This document shows, in pieces, positions 1 to 8,313 of a stretch of 10,145 bases of DNA. Under the pieces are notes generated by a model that was given only the letters and a program-made list of their open reading frames with translations, did not search any database and was not told where the DNA came from. Position numbers and translations under genes: made by a program. Source of the stretch: CAVDWX01 sp963612735 (GTDB lineage Bacteria > Bacillota_I > Bacilli_A > RFN20 > CAG-826). Position 1 is the first letter of the stretch; each line of letters starts with the position of its first letter. The stretch spans positions 1 through 10,145 of the forward strand of contig CAVDWX010000024.1 of assembly GCA_963612735.1 (NCBI GenBank), read 5' to 3'.

Positions 1-2800
1 CAAGAAGATTTTTTTCTCTATTCTTGCGATTTAATTCTTCTGATTTTTTAGCTTCTTTACGATTCTTTATTGCCAACTTAATAGCGCATAAAACGGTAAT
101 TAGAACAATGAAGGCAAATATAGAAAGTACAACTATAGTTTGCCATAACATTTGTTTAGGAGCACTTTCTCCAGGCCCATAATATTTAATGAAATTAATT
201 TTATAAGATAATTCAACCGCTTCATGTCCCCATTCATCGACAGCATTAATCTTCACGGTATAGGTTCCTATCTTATTAACAACGAATTCATTTTCATCAT
301 TATTTAAAATAAGAATGAGATTATCATCTTCATCATATATTGTGATAACAACATCGATTAATTCATCTAAATAGTCATAAGCAACAAAGGTTGGAAGAGT
401 AAATGTATAATTGATAAAACCTGATACTTCTCTAGTCCCATATGTATAAATAATAGGAATATTTTCATCACTAGGAATATAAGGATTAATTCTTTCGCTA
501 GAATCTAAAACATAATCTGCAATCATTCCGTTTGCATTAAAAAAGGTAAACCCACATTTAGCGTTATTCAATTCTCTAGATTTAAAATCTTGTTTATAGA
601 AAGTATAGGAATAATTAGGCTTTGAAGTATTAAGAAAATATACATTAATCGTATTATCAATAATTCCTACTTCAATATATGTTAAATCCTTTATATCAAC
701 AAAAAGATCAACATTGATAAAAGTATCTAATCCTCCTAAATATTCTCCATTTAATTTTCCTGTTCCAATCAGTTTAATTTGTTCATTAATCTTATTAATG
801 CTAATTAGGACATAATTATCTTTATTCAAATAATAAGGATAAATTCCGACATAACTATTTTTCCCAAAGCTTCTGGTGATAGATAAGTAAGCACTAATGT
901 AGGAATTTTGAATATTTTTATTAGTTAATGCATTGACTTCTCCTTTATGAGAATCAATGAATAATTCTTCCCAAGATTCATTTATATAATTATCTTTTAA
1001 TGTCCAGTTACTAGCGTAATCAGAACCAGAAAAAATAAAATTATCTTCTTCTCTTTGACCAAATTCAAGTAAGGAAATATCTTTCGGATGAATTGGATTA
1101 GCGTTACATTTAACATCACTTATAGTGATTTCACCAGTTTTTAAACCATAAAACCCAATGAGAGGAACTTGATCAATAAATTTAGAGGCAGTTTCTCCAC
1201 CATTTGGATAAGTAAAAGCATCCATATTCCAAAGTGGGGTATACCAGGTATGAACTTTATTATCTTTCCCCTTATCAATAACATACATTTGATAGCAATC
1301 GACAGTGCGAGATAGATAAGTAACTCTTCGTCTAATGACGCCCATATCAAATCCGTTTTGTAAACTTATTGAAGATTCATTTCGTATTTTATTAAAGTTA
1401 GCATCGATACCACACGGATATTCATTATCCGTAATAAATCCAGAATAATCAGACCATAAACTTTTAAGTTCATCGACAGATTGATACCCTTTCGCGCTAT
1501 AAACTATTTTAGGGTCATCCCAAGGATTATTTGCTCCTTGATAAACATTTTTACTAACTCCATCAAGAGTCACTAAAATATGGAAACCATCAATGGTTTT
1601 AAGTGTAGCATTCCACTCTAAAAAACATATCACATAATTTTGATCATCATAATAAAAACTATAACCGATACTAGTACCACTAGTTTCTAAAGCATTTGAT
1701 TTAACATGGGCTTTAAAATCCACTCTTGGAGTAGTGAGCTCTAAGTTATTTGCAACCAAAAAAGATGAATTAAAATTGTTGTTATCATAAGTGATAAGGC
1801 CAGTTATATTATCGATATTAGCCTTAGAAGGCGTCTCGCCTTTAACTTCAAAAGCAGCTGTTAAAGTAGAAGTGTCTTGAATATTACCGAATTCAATATC
1901 TGAATAAGTAATCGCTCCGGCATTAAAATTCCAAAAGCCAATAGAAGGTTTGATATAGGCGAACTCGCTTTCCACTCCCTTAGGCGCAGTAAAAGCGTCG
2001 ATAGCGTATTTAGGTGAGAAAAAGCTCATTGGAGTAACTTCGTCATTTCCAAAGGCATCGATTTGGATTTGCATAACATCGACAAGTCTATTCTTATAAG
2101 TAGTTCGATCAACATATAAAGTCATATCAAAACCGCGATCAGGAGTAATCGTTGAACCACTTGAATTATCAGTGCTAGAAGTACTTCCTTTGTAAACGTG
2201 GAACATATTTATACCAATACCACTATCGCGACTACTACCCGTAAACCAGCCACCAAAATCAGTCCATATATCATTAAATAAAGAAGCACCCTGAAATACT
2301 CCATTAGGAAGTTTTGCTAATTGATAATGATTATTAGATTCTAAACCATTTACTTTCGCATAAAAAACAGCTTCTGAAATAGTGTCAGTCGTTTGCGTTC
2401 CCCATTTTAAAGAAAAATTAATAAAGTTGATATTATCATAATAAATGTTAAAGCCAATCCAATCATCTTTAATGGATTTATAAGATTTATTCTCCACATG
2501 AGTTTTTAAATAATAAGAAGATGATAAAGTATCAAATTGATTAGTGGAAACAAAGCATGTATGAAAGCCACTTGGTTCAGAAGTTATGCTTTGATTTTGT
2601 TCGTCAACATCAAAGGCATATCCACCCCATTTTAATTTAGTATTAAATAAAGAAACATCAGCTTTTGTAACATTATATTTTTCATTAACTATATCTTCAC
2701 TTGCTTTAGCCGCTTCATGATTAAAGCAACCATAATCATTAAAACTAAAAGATGATAAAAGAGCTAATAAAGATAACGAAAAGATTGATAATTTCTTCAT
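1..2800 (-). CDS. Large membrane-anchored surface protein with three lectin-like units, an Ig-like domain and a C-terminal TM helix (partial, 3' end missing)
   Basis: I translated this frame by hand: it begins with ATG at 2800 and stays open for 933 codons to the window edge, with no stop. Residues 1-20 are a signal peptide (MKKLSIFSLSLLALLSSFSF), with likely signal peptidase I cleavage near AKA-SED (31-36). Residues about 57-306 and 336-567 are two copies of one beta-rich unit. A third, more diverged copy spans about 588-768. An Ig- or cadherin-like domain follows (about 781-872), then a hydrophobic helix (about 885-910) and a Lys/Arg-rich cytoplasmic tail. The start lies 2 bases after the upstream stop (TAATTATG) with no well-spaced Shine-Dalgarno, suggesting translational coupling. 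The beta units resemble concanavalin/LamG-type modules in style, so glycan binding is the inferred role; no catalytic motif is evident. The tail looks nearly complete, so the stop is probably close beyond the edge. Confidence 0.9.
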   Translation of the reverse strand, partial: MKKLSIFSLSLLALLSSFSFNDYGCFNHEAAKASEDIVNEKYNVTKADVSLFNTKLKWGGYAFDVDEQNQSITSEPSGFHTCFVSTNQFDTLSSSYYLKTHVENKSYKSIKDDWIGFNIYYDNINFINFSLKWGTQTTDTISEAVFYAKVNGLESNNHYQLAKLPNGVFQGASLFNDIWTDFGGWFTGSSRDSGIGINMFHVYKGSTSSTDNSSGSTITPDRGFDMTLYVDRTTYKNRLVDVMQIQIDAFGNDEVTPMSFFSPKYAIDAFTAPKGVESEFAYIKPSIGFWNFNAGAITYSDIEFGNIQDTSTLTAAFEVKGETPSKANIDNITGLITYDNNNFNSSFLVANNLELTTPRVDFKAHVKSNALETSGTSIGYSFYYDDQNYVICFLEWNATLKTIDGFHILVTLDGVSKNVYQGANNPWDDPKIVYSAKGYQSVDELKSLWSDYSGFITDNEYPCGIDANFNKIRNESSISLQNGFDMGVIRRRVTYLSRTVDCYQMYVIDKGKDNKVHTWYTPLWNMDAFTYPNGGETASKFIDQVPLIGFYGLKTGEITISDVKCNANPIHPKDISLLEFGQREEDNFIFSGSDYASNWTLKDNYINESWEELFIDSHKGEVNALTNKNIQNSYISAYLSITRSFGKNSYVGIYPYYLNKDNYVLISINKINEQIKLIGTGKLNGEYLGGLDTFINVDLFVDIKDLTYIEVGIIDNTINVYFLNTSKPNYSYTFYKQDFKSRELNNAKCGFTFFNANGMIADYVLDSSERINPYIPSDENIPIIYTYGTREVSGFINYTFTLPTFVAYDYLDELIDVVITIYDEDDNLILILNNDENEFVVNKIGTYTVKINAVDEWGHEAVELSYKINFIKYYGPGESAPKQMLWQTIVVLSIFAFIVLITVLCAIKLAIKNRKEAKKSEELNRKNREKNLL
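1100..2632 (-). repeat. Tandem protein-level duplication: lectin-like units 1 and 2
   Basis: Unit 1 (residues about 57-306, bases 2632-1883) and unit 2 (about 336-567, bases 1795-1100) of the large surface protein share ordered landmarks. These are YYDNINF against YYDDQNY; LFNDIWTDFGGWFT against LKSLWSDYSGFIT; GFDM in both; TTYKNRLVD against VTYLSRTVD; AIDAFTAPKGVE against NMDAFTYPNGGE; and IGFWNFNAGAITYSDI against IGFYGLKTGEITISDV. The similarity is at protein level, and the DNA has diverged. A third, weaker copy lies at bases 1039-497, where VGIYPYYLNKDNYVL and CGFTFFNANG match the same landmarks. The Ig-like domain (bases 460-185) and TM segment (148-71) follow and are single copy. Confidence 0.8.
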
Positions 2801-2802
2801 AA

Positions 2803-4143
2803 TTACTTAATTTTTCCTTTTTTCTTGTAATAAAAATATATTTTTATGCCGATATAAAGCAAAATGATAAGTGGGACACTAATAAAAATAGCATACGCAA
2901 TAGGAATCGAACTATCATAAGGAACATAAGTAAAGATATCATCATAGACATCATTATCGATATGACTCGATCCGCCTTTAACCTTAATCACATAAATATA
3001 GGTTCCAATATATTCATTATCAGTAGCACTCACTTTGACTTGATAATTACCAGCTTTAAGCGGAATAAAATAATCTTCTCCATCTAAATAAATAAGTTCA
3101 TTATTCGGATCAAATAGGACGATATCGTAACTAATAAGTTCGCCGTTATTGTTATATGCTTCAAATTCAGGAACATTTATTTTCTTATTAATAGTCCCGC
3201 TAGTGGTTAACGTAGATAAAGGTTCCACTACGGGAATAGGCAATATTTCATCATGAGAAACATTAATGGAAAAATTAGAAACGGTCGCTTTTTTAGTGTT
3301 ATATAGATAAAATCCAACTTTTGGAATAAATGAAGAATCTTCATCTTCTTTTTCTTTTAGACCAGTAAACATAAAATTATCTAAGCCAAAATTAAGCTCA
3401 TAATCATTTACTTTGACATAAATAGAATCACACTCTTTACCAGCATAAGTTTTTCTTGTTTTGCGAGCGTAAAAAGTAATTTCATCAGTGGGTTCAAGCT
3501 CACATTTTTCTAAAGTGGAAGGATTTTTATTTATATTATCTCTATCAGGCCAGGTCGAATGCCATTCATTATTATTTTCATCATTTTTATCAATCCATTT
3601 ATTTTCTTCGCTTCGACAGTAGTAGCTAACATGTGTAGAGCCATCAATTTTAACATATACTTGGACTTCAAAAATATGTCCATCTTTACTACTTTCTTCA
3701 CTAGAACTAGCAAACTTAATGTAACAAATTACCCAGTTATTGCTATCTTTATACCACGGAATAAGACCGAAATGGAGTTCTTTATCAGCCTCTTTTTCAG
3801 CATCTATTAAGTCTTTAGAAGTGGTTGTCGCAGTAAATGTTGCTTGTAAAGATACTTGAGCACCGCGAACATTTTTAAACTGGTCGGTTAATAAAACATT
3901 ACGCGTAAAAAGTTTATCTTCATCAGTTGAATTAGTGTTAAAAGTGAATGTTTGATTATTTTTATCAATTTCCCATAAAAAATTAGAGGAAGTGTCATCC
4001 CATTTATCTAAACTATAATCGACAATTAGATTATCTTCATTTGCGTATGCAGTATTAAAATCACTAATATTAGATACACTAAAACCACTAATAAGAATAG
4101 TTAAAGAAAATAGGAAAATAAGTAACTTCTTTTTCATAATCAT
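2803..4143 (-). CDS. Membrane-anchored surface protein with one lectin-like domain and an Ig-like domain (446 aa)
   Basis: This is a predicted exported protein. A basic-hydrophobic signal peptide (residues 1-34) has a clear cleavage site after TAYA, before NEDN. Residues about 38-296 form one beta-rich domain with the same landmarks as the units of the gene downstream (WYKDSNNWVICYIKF, RKTRKTYAGKECDSIYVKV, IPKVGFYLYNTKKATVSNF). Residues about 303-389 are an Ig-like domain, and a TM helix (about 412-437) plus a YYKKKGKIK tail form the anchor. There is no LPXTG motif. The ATG at 4143 overlaps the upstream TGA (ATGA), indicating coupled translation. A second ATG two codons in (4137) fits the signal peptide equally well, and neither has a well-spaced Shine-Dalgarno. 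The inferred role is binding glycan at the cell surface for the adjacent enzyme and transporter. No catalytic motif is visible and the family is not recognised. Confidence 0.9.
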   Translation of the reverse strand: MIMKKKLLIFLFSLTILISGFSVSNISDFNTAYANEDNLIVDYSLDKWDDTSSNFLWEIDKNNQTFTFNTNSTDEDKLFTRNVLLTDQFKNVRGAQVSLQATFTATTTSKDLIDAEKEADKELHFGLIPWYKDSNNWVICYIKFASSSEESSKDGHIFEVQVYVKIDGSTHVSYYCRSEENKWIDKNDENNNEWHSTWPDRDNINKNPSTLEKCELEPTDEITFYARKTRKTYAGKECDSIYVKVNDYELNFGLDNFMFTGLKEKEDEDSSFIPKVGFYLYNTKKATVSNFSINVSHDEILPIPVVEPLSTLTTSGTINKKINVPEFEAYNNNGELISYDIVLFDPNNELIYLDGEDYFIPLKAGNYQVKVSATDNEYIGTYIYVIKVKGGSSHIDNDVYDDIFTYVPYDSSIPIAYAIFISVPLIILLYIGIKIYFYYKKKGKIK

Positions 4144-6509
4144 TTATTGAGGTTGACGTCCTCGAGTTGATAAACGCCGTAATCTAAATAAGTATAAACA
4201 ATGGGGTTAATTTGGGCGATACCACACCAAGGTAGCCAAAGCGTTCCATCTTTATTAGTGGGATGATATAAGAAGTCGCTCACTTGACAAGCTTCCGCCA
4301 TTAAGCAAGGATATCTCCATCCTCTGGAACTATCAAAATCAGACAAATACTTAGTGGCGTTTTGTAATAAAATAGCGACATTTTTATAAATAGATAGATT
4401 AGTTAATTCATAAATTTTAAATAAGTCATACCACACCGCTGCGGCAAAACAGTCTGCGCCGGCGTGACCTGTAGCAATAATTGAAACTCCCATTACATGC
4501 CCGTTAACATAAGGGCAATATGAAGCATCAGTTTCATTAGCGGGGCAAGCATAATCATAAACAAAAATCCAAGAAAGCATACAACACGCTGCATGTCTCA
4601 TCGCTTTTTCATAGCGTTCATCATTAAATAATTTATAAGCATATCTAAATCCATACATGGCATACATCGCTGCTTCTTTATCCACCACATTAGCGTTATC
4701 GCATGTTCCACCGACATATTTGCCCATTTCTAAATAGATATGTTTATATGAATAATTAGCAGCTTTTAAGGCAGCTACTTTATAATTCTCGTTTTTAGTC
4801 TCATCATACATACGCACTAAAAGACGAATAGCAATTGGCGTATTTATCTTAAATTTAGCGGGATCACTTGGATCGTTACCAATATTGCTATCATCAAATA
4901 AAGTAGAATCGGGAATGCCTCCATCTTTAGTATAAGCGCGATTGAATGAACCATCTTCGTTTTGCGTTTCAATCAAACTATCAACAAGACGTGTACAAAA
5001 ACTAAGCCACTCATCATTAATAACGCCATTTTCTTTTCCATATAAATAAGCATCGAGTACCCCTTCTGCTCCATCGCAAAGCATTCTTAAATAAATAGTG
5101 GCATAATTCATAGAGCCAGTACGATGAAGCGAATTAGAAGAACCTTCCCACCAAATATAGGGAAGTTTATTTGAATCAGGATAAATAGTAGAAGAAGTCC
5201 AAAAATCAACAATCTTTTTACCCTGTTCTAAATAAGTATCATTATTTTTAATTAGACCTTGACGATATAAATGGGCACCAACAGAAGTTTGTCGACCGAC
5301 AAATCCCATTTGGAAAGAATAAGGGCCTTTAGAAGAATTTGAATTTAAATTTAATTCCCAAGGAACGCCATACGAAGTAACACCATTCACATTAAATTCA
5401 GCAAATTCAGAACTAAAACAATCAATATTTTGTTGATAGACAAGTTCATTGCTGACTTGTTCGCATGTTGATTTTATATATGAATAAGATTTTTCATATG
5501 AATCCACTAATGCATCATTAAAATCAGTAGTTTTACCGATGATGAGTCCTACCTTATATTCGTGATAATGTCTTTCACTTACTTCGTGAAAACGTTTAGA
5601 CCATCCAGCACCACTATCGAATGTGGCAGGTCCTTCGGCACAAGGATAACAAAACGTAATCGCAATATCAGAAGCCTTTTCATCAGTTTCGCTTTCAAAA
5701 CCTAATGAACCATACTCTAAATCATCATTAACATCGCCGTCCGAACCACCACCAAGTTCACCATTAACCGTAATATTAGGTTCAGCATGAACAATAGAAA
5801 GATAATAGGAATTATTTTTATTTCTTATCATCGTAAGAGGTATGCCCATACGGGTCTCTTTTACATAAACTTGTGGATTATATAAATTAGTGACTAAAGC
5901 ACTGGAATCATTATATTTAGCATCTTTATAAAGGGTAGAAGGAATAAAAAAATCGAAATCATCAACACTAGTGGATTTCATACCGTTTTTAAGAGTGAAA
6001 AGCGATTCAAACCCAGCATCTTTATTTTTGGCTTTGATGACTGTTACTTTTCGATTAACGGTAATTCCATATTCTTGGCTTAAATAATAGCTATCCATAA
6101 TACGGAATTCTGATTTAGCAGTGGTTTTAATAAGGGCAATGCAGTGATATCCATAATTAGTTTCAGTGACAGCATTATATCCTTGAGCATAATCATGAGT
6201 TTCATACATTCCAAAAGATTCCACTCCGCGAACAGAGATTTTCGCTGGTTTATCATTATACGCAATTAGCTCATTCGATTCGTTATCATAAATATATATG
6301 CCATATAAGTTATTATTATCTTTAACAAAAGATATGTAAGAATCATTATTTTTTAAAGCCTGATTCCCATCAACTAAACAGATTGCACCAGAAGGAGCAT
6401 CCTCGGCTTTAAAATAGCCTTTTAAAGTTTTATTGGAGACACCACCACAACTTGAAATAGACATCATCAATACTCCTAATAATAAGATAAATAATTTTTT
6501 ATATTTCAT
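4140..6509 (-). CDS. Surface lipoprotein, predicted alpha/alpha-toroid glycan-active enzyme (789 aa)
   Basis: The N-terminus is a lipoprotein signal (KYKKLFILLLGVLMMSISSC), with the lipidated Cys at residue 21. Residues about 35-340 look beta-rich, as in a beta-sandwich. From about 385 to 780 the pattern is amphipathic helices typical of six-hairpin (alpha/alpha) barrels, including IETQNEDGSF (about 513-522), DKEAAMYAMYGFRYAYKLF and GHAGADCFAAAVWYDLF. This order, beta then toroid, is seen in several glycoside hydrolase and phosphorylase clans (GH15, GH65 and GH92 types). I cannot assign a family or name catalytic residues; WWEGSSNSLHRTGS (about 453-466) is a candidate active-site segment. Its position, 10 bases after the permease gene and before two surface proteins, suggests extracellular cleavage of the glycan that is imported. 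The protein is unusually Cys-rich (18 in total). I chose ATG 6509 over an in-frame TTG at 6515 because of the Shine-Dalgarno. A lyase or non-catalytic binding protein is also possible. Confidence 0.88.
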   Translation of the reverse strand: MKYKKLFILLLGVLMMSISSCGGVSNKTLKGYFKAEDAPSGAICLVDGNQALKNNDSYISFVKDNNNLYGIYIYDNESNELIAYNDKPAKISVRGVESFGMYETHDYAQGYNAVTETNYGYHCIALIKTTAKSEFRIMDSYYLSQEYGITVNRKVTVIKAKNKDAGFESLFTLKNGMKSTSVDDFDFFIPSTLYKDAKYNDSSALVTNLYNPQVYVKETRMGIPLTMIRNKNNSYYLSIVHAEPNITVNGELGGGSDGDVNDDLEYGSLGFESETDEKASDIAITFCYPCAEGPATFDSGAGWSKRFHEVSERHYHEYKVGLIIGKTTDFNDALVDSYEKSYSYIKSTCEQVSNELVYQQNIDCFSSEFAEFNVNGVTSYGVPWELNLNSNSSKGPYSFQMGFVGRQTSVGAHLYRQGLIKNNDTYLEQGKKIVDFWTSSTIYPDSNKLPYIWWEGSSNSLHRTGSMNYATIYLRMLCDGAEGVLDAYLYGKENGVINDEWLSFCTRLVDSLIETQNEDGSFNRAYTKDGGIPDSTLFDDSNIGNDPSDPAKFKINTPIAIRLLVRMYDETKNENYKVAALKAANYSYKHIYLEMGKYVGGTCDNANVVDKEAAMYAMYGFRYAYKLFNDERYEKAMRHAACCMLSWIFVYDYACPANETDASYCPYVNGHVMGVSIIATGHAGADCFAAAVWYDLFKIYELTNLSIYKNVAILLQNATKYLSDFDSSRGWRYPCLMAEACQVSDFLYHPTNKDGTLWLPWCGIAQINPIVYTYLDYGVYQLEDVNLNK

Positions 6510-6515
6510 AACCAA

Positions 6516-6521
6516 TCTCCT
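6516..6521 (-). promoter_or_regulatory. Ribosome binding site that fixes the lipoprotein start
   Basis: On the minus strand, AGGAGA runs from 6521 to 6516, overlapping the permease stop codon TAG (6522-6520). It leaves 7 bases between GGAG and ATG 6509. This is the best Shine-Dalgarno in the window. It would be too close to the in-frame TTG at 6515, so the ATG is the start. Confidence 0.8.
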
Positions 6522-7398
6522 ATTTCATACCCGTCATAGCAATGCCTTCGACGAAATATTTTTGACAAACTATATATAAAACAAGAGTGGGAATTAAGCC
6601 AATTATTGATGCCGCCATCATCAAAGGATACGGAGAACTATTTGACGATTGAGTGGCGACAATCAATAGCTGTATGGTACGCATACTTGGCTCACTATTT
6701 ACATATAATAAAGGACCCATATAGTCGTTATAACAGCCGTTAAAAGAAAGAATTATTTGAGTGATAATCGCAGGCGTTGATAAGGGTAAGATAATCTTAA
6801 AAAAGACCCCAAATTTAGACATACCATCAATCGATGCTGCTTCCTCTAATTCTTTAGGAAGAGTGCGAAAATATTGATATAAGAAAAACATCGTCATCGC
6901 ACTACCAAACATACCAGGGACAATAATAGGCAAAGGTGTATTATCCCAGTGATAAAAATCTTGGAAAAGTAAAAATGAAGGAACCATCGTAATAATTCCA
7001 GGTATAACCATGGTTGATAATAAAATATAAAAGACGATTTGCTTGCCTTTAAAATTAACGCGAGCAAACCCATATGCCGCCATCGCGGAAGTGAGTACAC
7101 CCACAATAATTGGAGGAGTGACATAAAGAATAGTATTTAAAAAGGCACGCCAAACAGGAATCCCACTCGCTGCACTCTCAGTAAAAAATTTATAATAAGC
7201 ACCAATATCAATAGTGCCATGAATTATCCAATCAAAAGTTGCACTAGTTGGATCATTAAACGAAACACCTAAAGCATAAATAAAAGGGAAAATAAAAATT
7301 AACGACATTAAAATCAAAATCGAATAAGCCACGATTTTAGAAATGTAAAATGACATTTTGTGTTTTTTTCGATGTTTGATATTAGTATTAGGAGTCAT
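6520..7398 (-). CDS. Carbohydrate ABC transporter permease, MalG-type (CUT1 family, 292 aa)
   Basis: This is an inner subunit of an ABC sugar importer. A short basic N-terminus precedes six hydrophobic segments, at about residues 22-45, 88-110, 120-143, 156-178, 207-225 and 258-280. The diagnostic EAA loop is clear: EEAASIDGMSKFGVFFKIILPLSTP, with E186-A-A, G192 and L204-P205; it is the docking site for the ATPase. The length and the KYFVEGIAMTGMK C-terminus are typical of MalG/AraQ/LacG-like permeases. The ATG at 7398 lies 11 bases inside the preceding permease gene, so the two are translated together. A later Met (residue 15) has no Shine-Dalgarno and would remove part of the basic leader. 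The CUT1 class points to di- or oligosaccharides or glycosides; the specific substrate cannot be read from the permease. Confidence 0.96.
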   Translation of the reverse strand: MTPNTNIKHRKKHKMSFYISKIVAYSILILMSLIFIFPFIYALGVSFNDPTSATFDWIIHGTIDIGAYYKFFTESAASGIPVWRAFLNTILYVTPPIIVGVLTSAMAAYGFARVNFKGKQIVFYILLSTMVIPGIITMVPSFLLFQDFYHWDNTPLPIIVPGMFGSAMTMFFLYQYFRTLPKELEEAASIDGMSKFGVFFKIILPLSTPAIITQIILSFNGCYNDYMGPLLYVNSEPSMRTIQLLIVATQSSNSSPYPLMMAASIIGLIPTLVLYIVCQKYFVEGIAMTGMK

Positions 7399-8311
7399 AA
7401 TTTACCCACAATCTAGATCCCACAAATTGGAATGCTGAAATAATTAAAATAAAGACACCGAGAATAATTCCACACGCTGCGGCTTGTCCTCTAAAATTAC
7501 TCGTTGTTCTGATATATATAAACCATACTGGAGACATAGCCCAATCTGGGGTGCCATGTGATCCTGCCATCGCTTGAAAACGCGAAAATTCTTGAAGGGT
7601 GCCAGATATACCAGTTACTAAAATATAAAAGACAGTTGGAGATAAAGCGGGCAAAGTAATGTATTTAAATTTTTGTAAAAAGTTTGCCCCATCAATCGAA
7701 GCTGCTTCATAAAGCTGTTTATTAACTCCTTTTAAAGAAGCATATAAAAGCAAAATTGAGGTACCAAGCCCAGACCAAATTCCCATAATAATCATGGAAA
7801 TAAGGAAATTTTTATCAGAAATAAAATTGATATCAGTCGTTATCCAACCGAGTTGTTTTAAAACTTGATTAATAACTCCATATCCTTGAGCGTACATCGA
7901 TTGCCATATAAAAGCGATAGCAATACCTCCACATATTGTTGGTACATAAAATATCGATTTAAAAATAAGAGAACCTTTCGGATTTGACACTAATAAGTTA
8001 GTTAAAATAATAGCGATGAAAATTCCAATAGGAACAGCAAGGCACATAATCAACACATTGATCATCCCTTGCATAAATAAAGGTTCTTCAAACGCAGTAA
8101 TATAATTTTGTAAGCCAATAAAGTGTGAGCCTTCGACCGTTGCATAAGTATCGGTAAAAGAAATATAAATGGCGTATCCAAGTGGGAAAGCTAAAAATAA
8201 AATCGTTCCTAATAATAAAGGAGAAATAAAAAGCCAGCCCGTCAACGCTTCTTTTCTTCGCTTAATATGGGCACTAGTCTTTTTCTTTTTATATTCGACA
8301 TCTCTAACCAT
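7388..8311 (-). CDS. Carbohydrate ABC transporter permease, MalF/UgpA-type (CUT1 family, 307 aa)
   Basis: This is the partner permease of the same importer. A Lys/Arg-rich leader is followed by a first TM segment (GWLFISPLLLGTILFLAFPL, about 25-44) and then the family motif FIGLQNYITAF (64-74). Further hydrophobic segments lie at about 83-107, 118-136, 168-190, 223-240 and 278-297. The EAA loop reads EAASIDGANFLQKFKYITLP, with E202 and G208 and ending at P221. The length is typical of the short MalF-like subunits (LacF, UgpA, MsmF) that lack the large periplasmic loop of E. coli MalF. The ATG at 8311 is 2 bases after the solute-binding gene's stop, with AAGG 8 bases upstream lying inside the end of that gene. 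No ATPase gene follows, so it likely pairs with a shared MsmX/MsmK-type ATPase encoded elsewhere. Confidence 0.96.
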   Translation of the reverse strand: MVRDVEYKKKKTSAHIKRRKEALTGWLFISPLLLGTILFLAFPLGYAIYISFTDTYATVEGSHFIGLQNYITAFEEPLFMQGMINVLIMCLAVPIGIFIAIILTNLLVSNPKGSLIFKSIFYVPTICGGIAIAFIWQSMYAQGYGVINQVLKQLGWITTDINFISDKNFLISMIIMGIWSGLGTSILLLYASLKGVNKQLYEAASIDGANFLQKFKYITLPALSPTVFYILVTGISGTLQEFSRFQAMAGSHGTPDWAMSPVWFIYIRTTSNFRGQAAACGIILGVFILIISAFQFVGSRLWVNYDS

Positions 8312-8313
8312 AT

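Noticed and set aside
1141..1350. 69-residue minus-strand frame
   Set aside because: It lies in another frame inside the long surface-protein gene; the composition is hydrophobic by accident and there is no ribosome site.
3559..3810. Plus-strand frame of 83 residues rich in Ile and Phe
   Set aside because: It is antisense to the lectin-like protein and reflects Asn/Lys/Asp codons read backwards; no start signals.
1..4143. Sortase anchoring of the surface proteins
   Set aside because: No LPXTG-like motif precedes either TM helix. Anchoring is by the TM helix itself.
6510..6515. In-frame TTG at 6515 as start of the lipoprotein enzyme
   Set aside because: The AGGAGA ribosome site ends directly next to it, leaving no spacing. 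ATG 6509 has 7 bases of spacing and gives a normal lipoprotein signal.
6080..7124. Minus-strand frames at 6080-6265 and 6894-7124
   Set aside because: Both are out-of-frame shadows fully inside well-supported genes.
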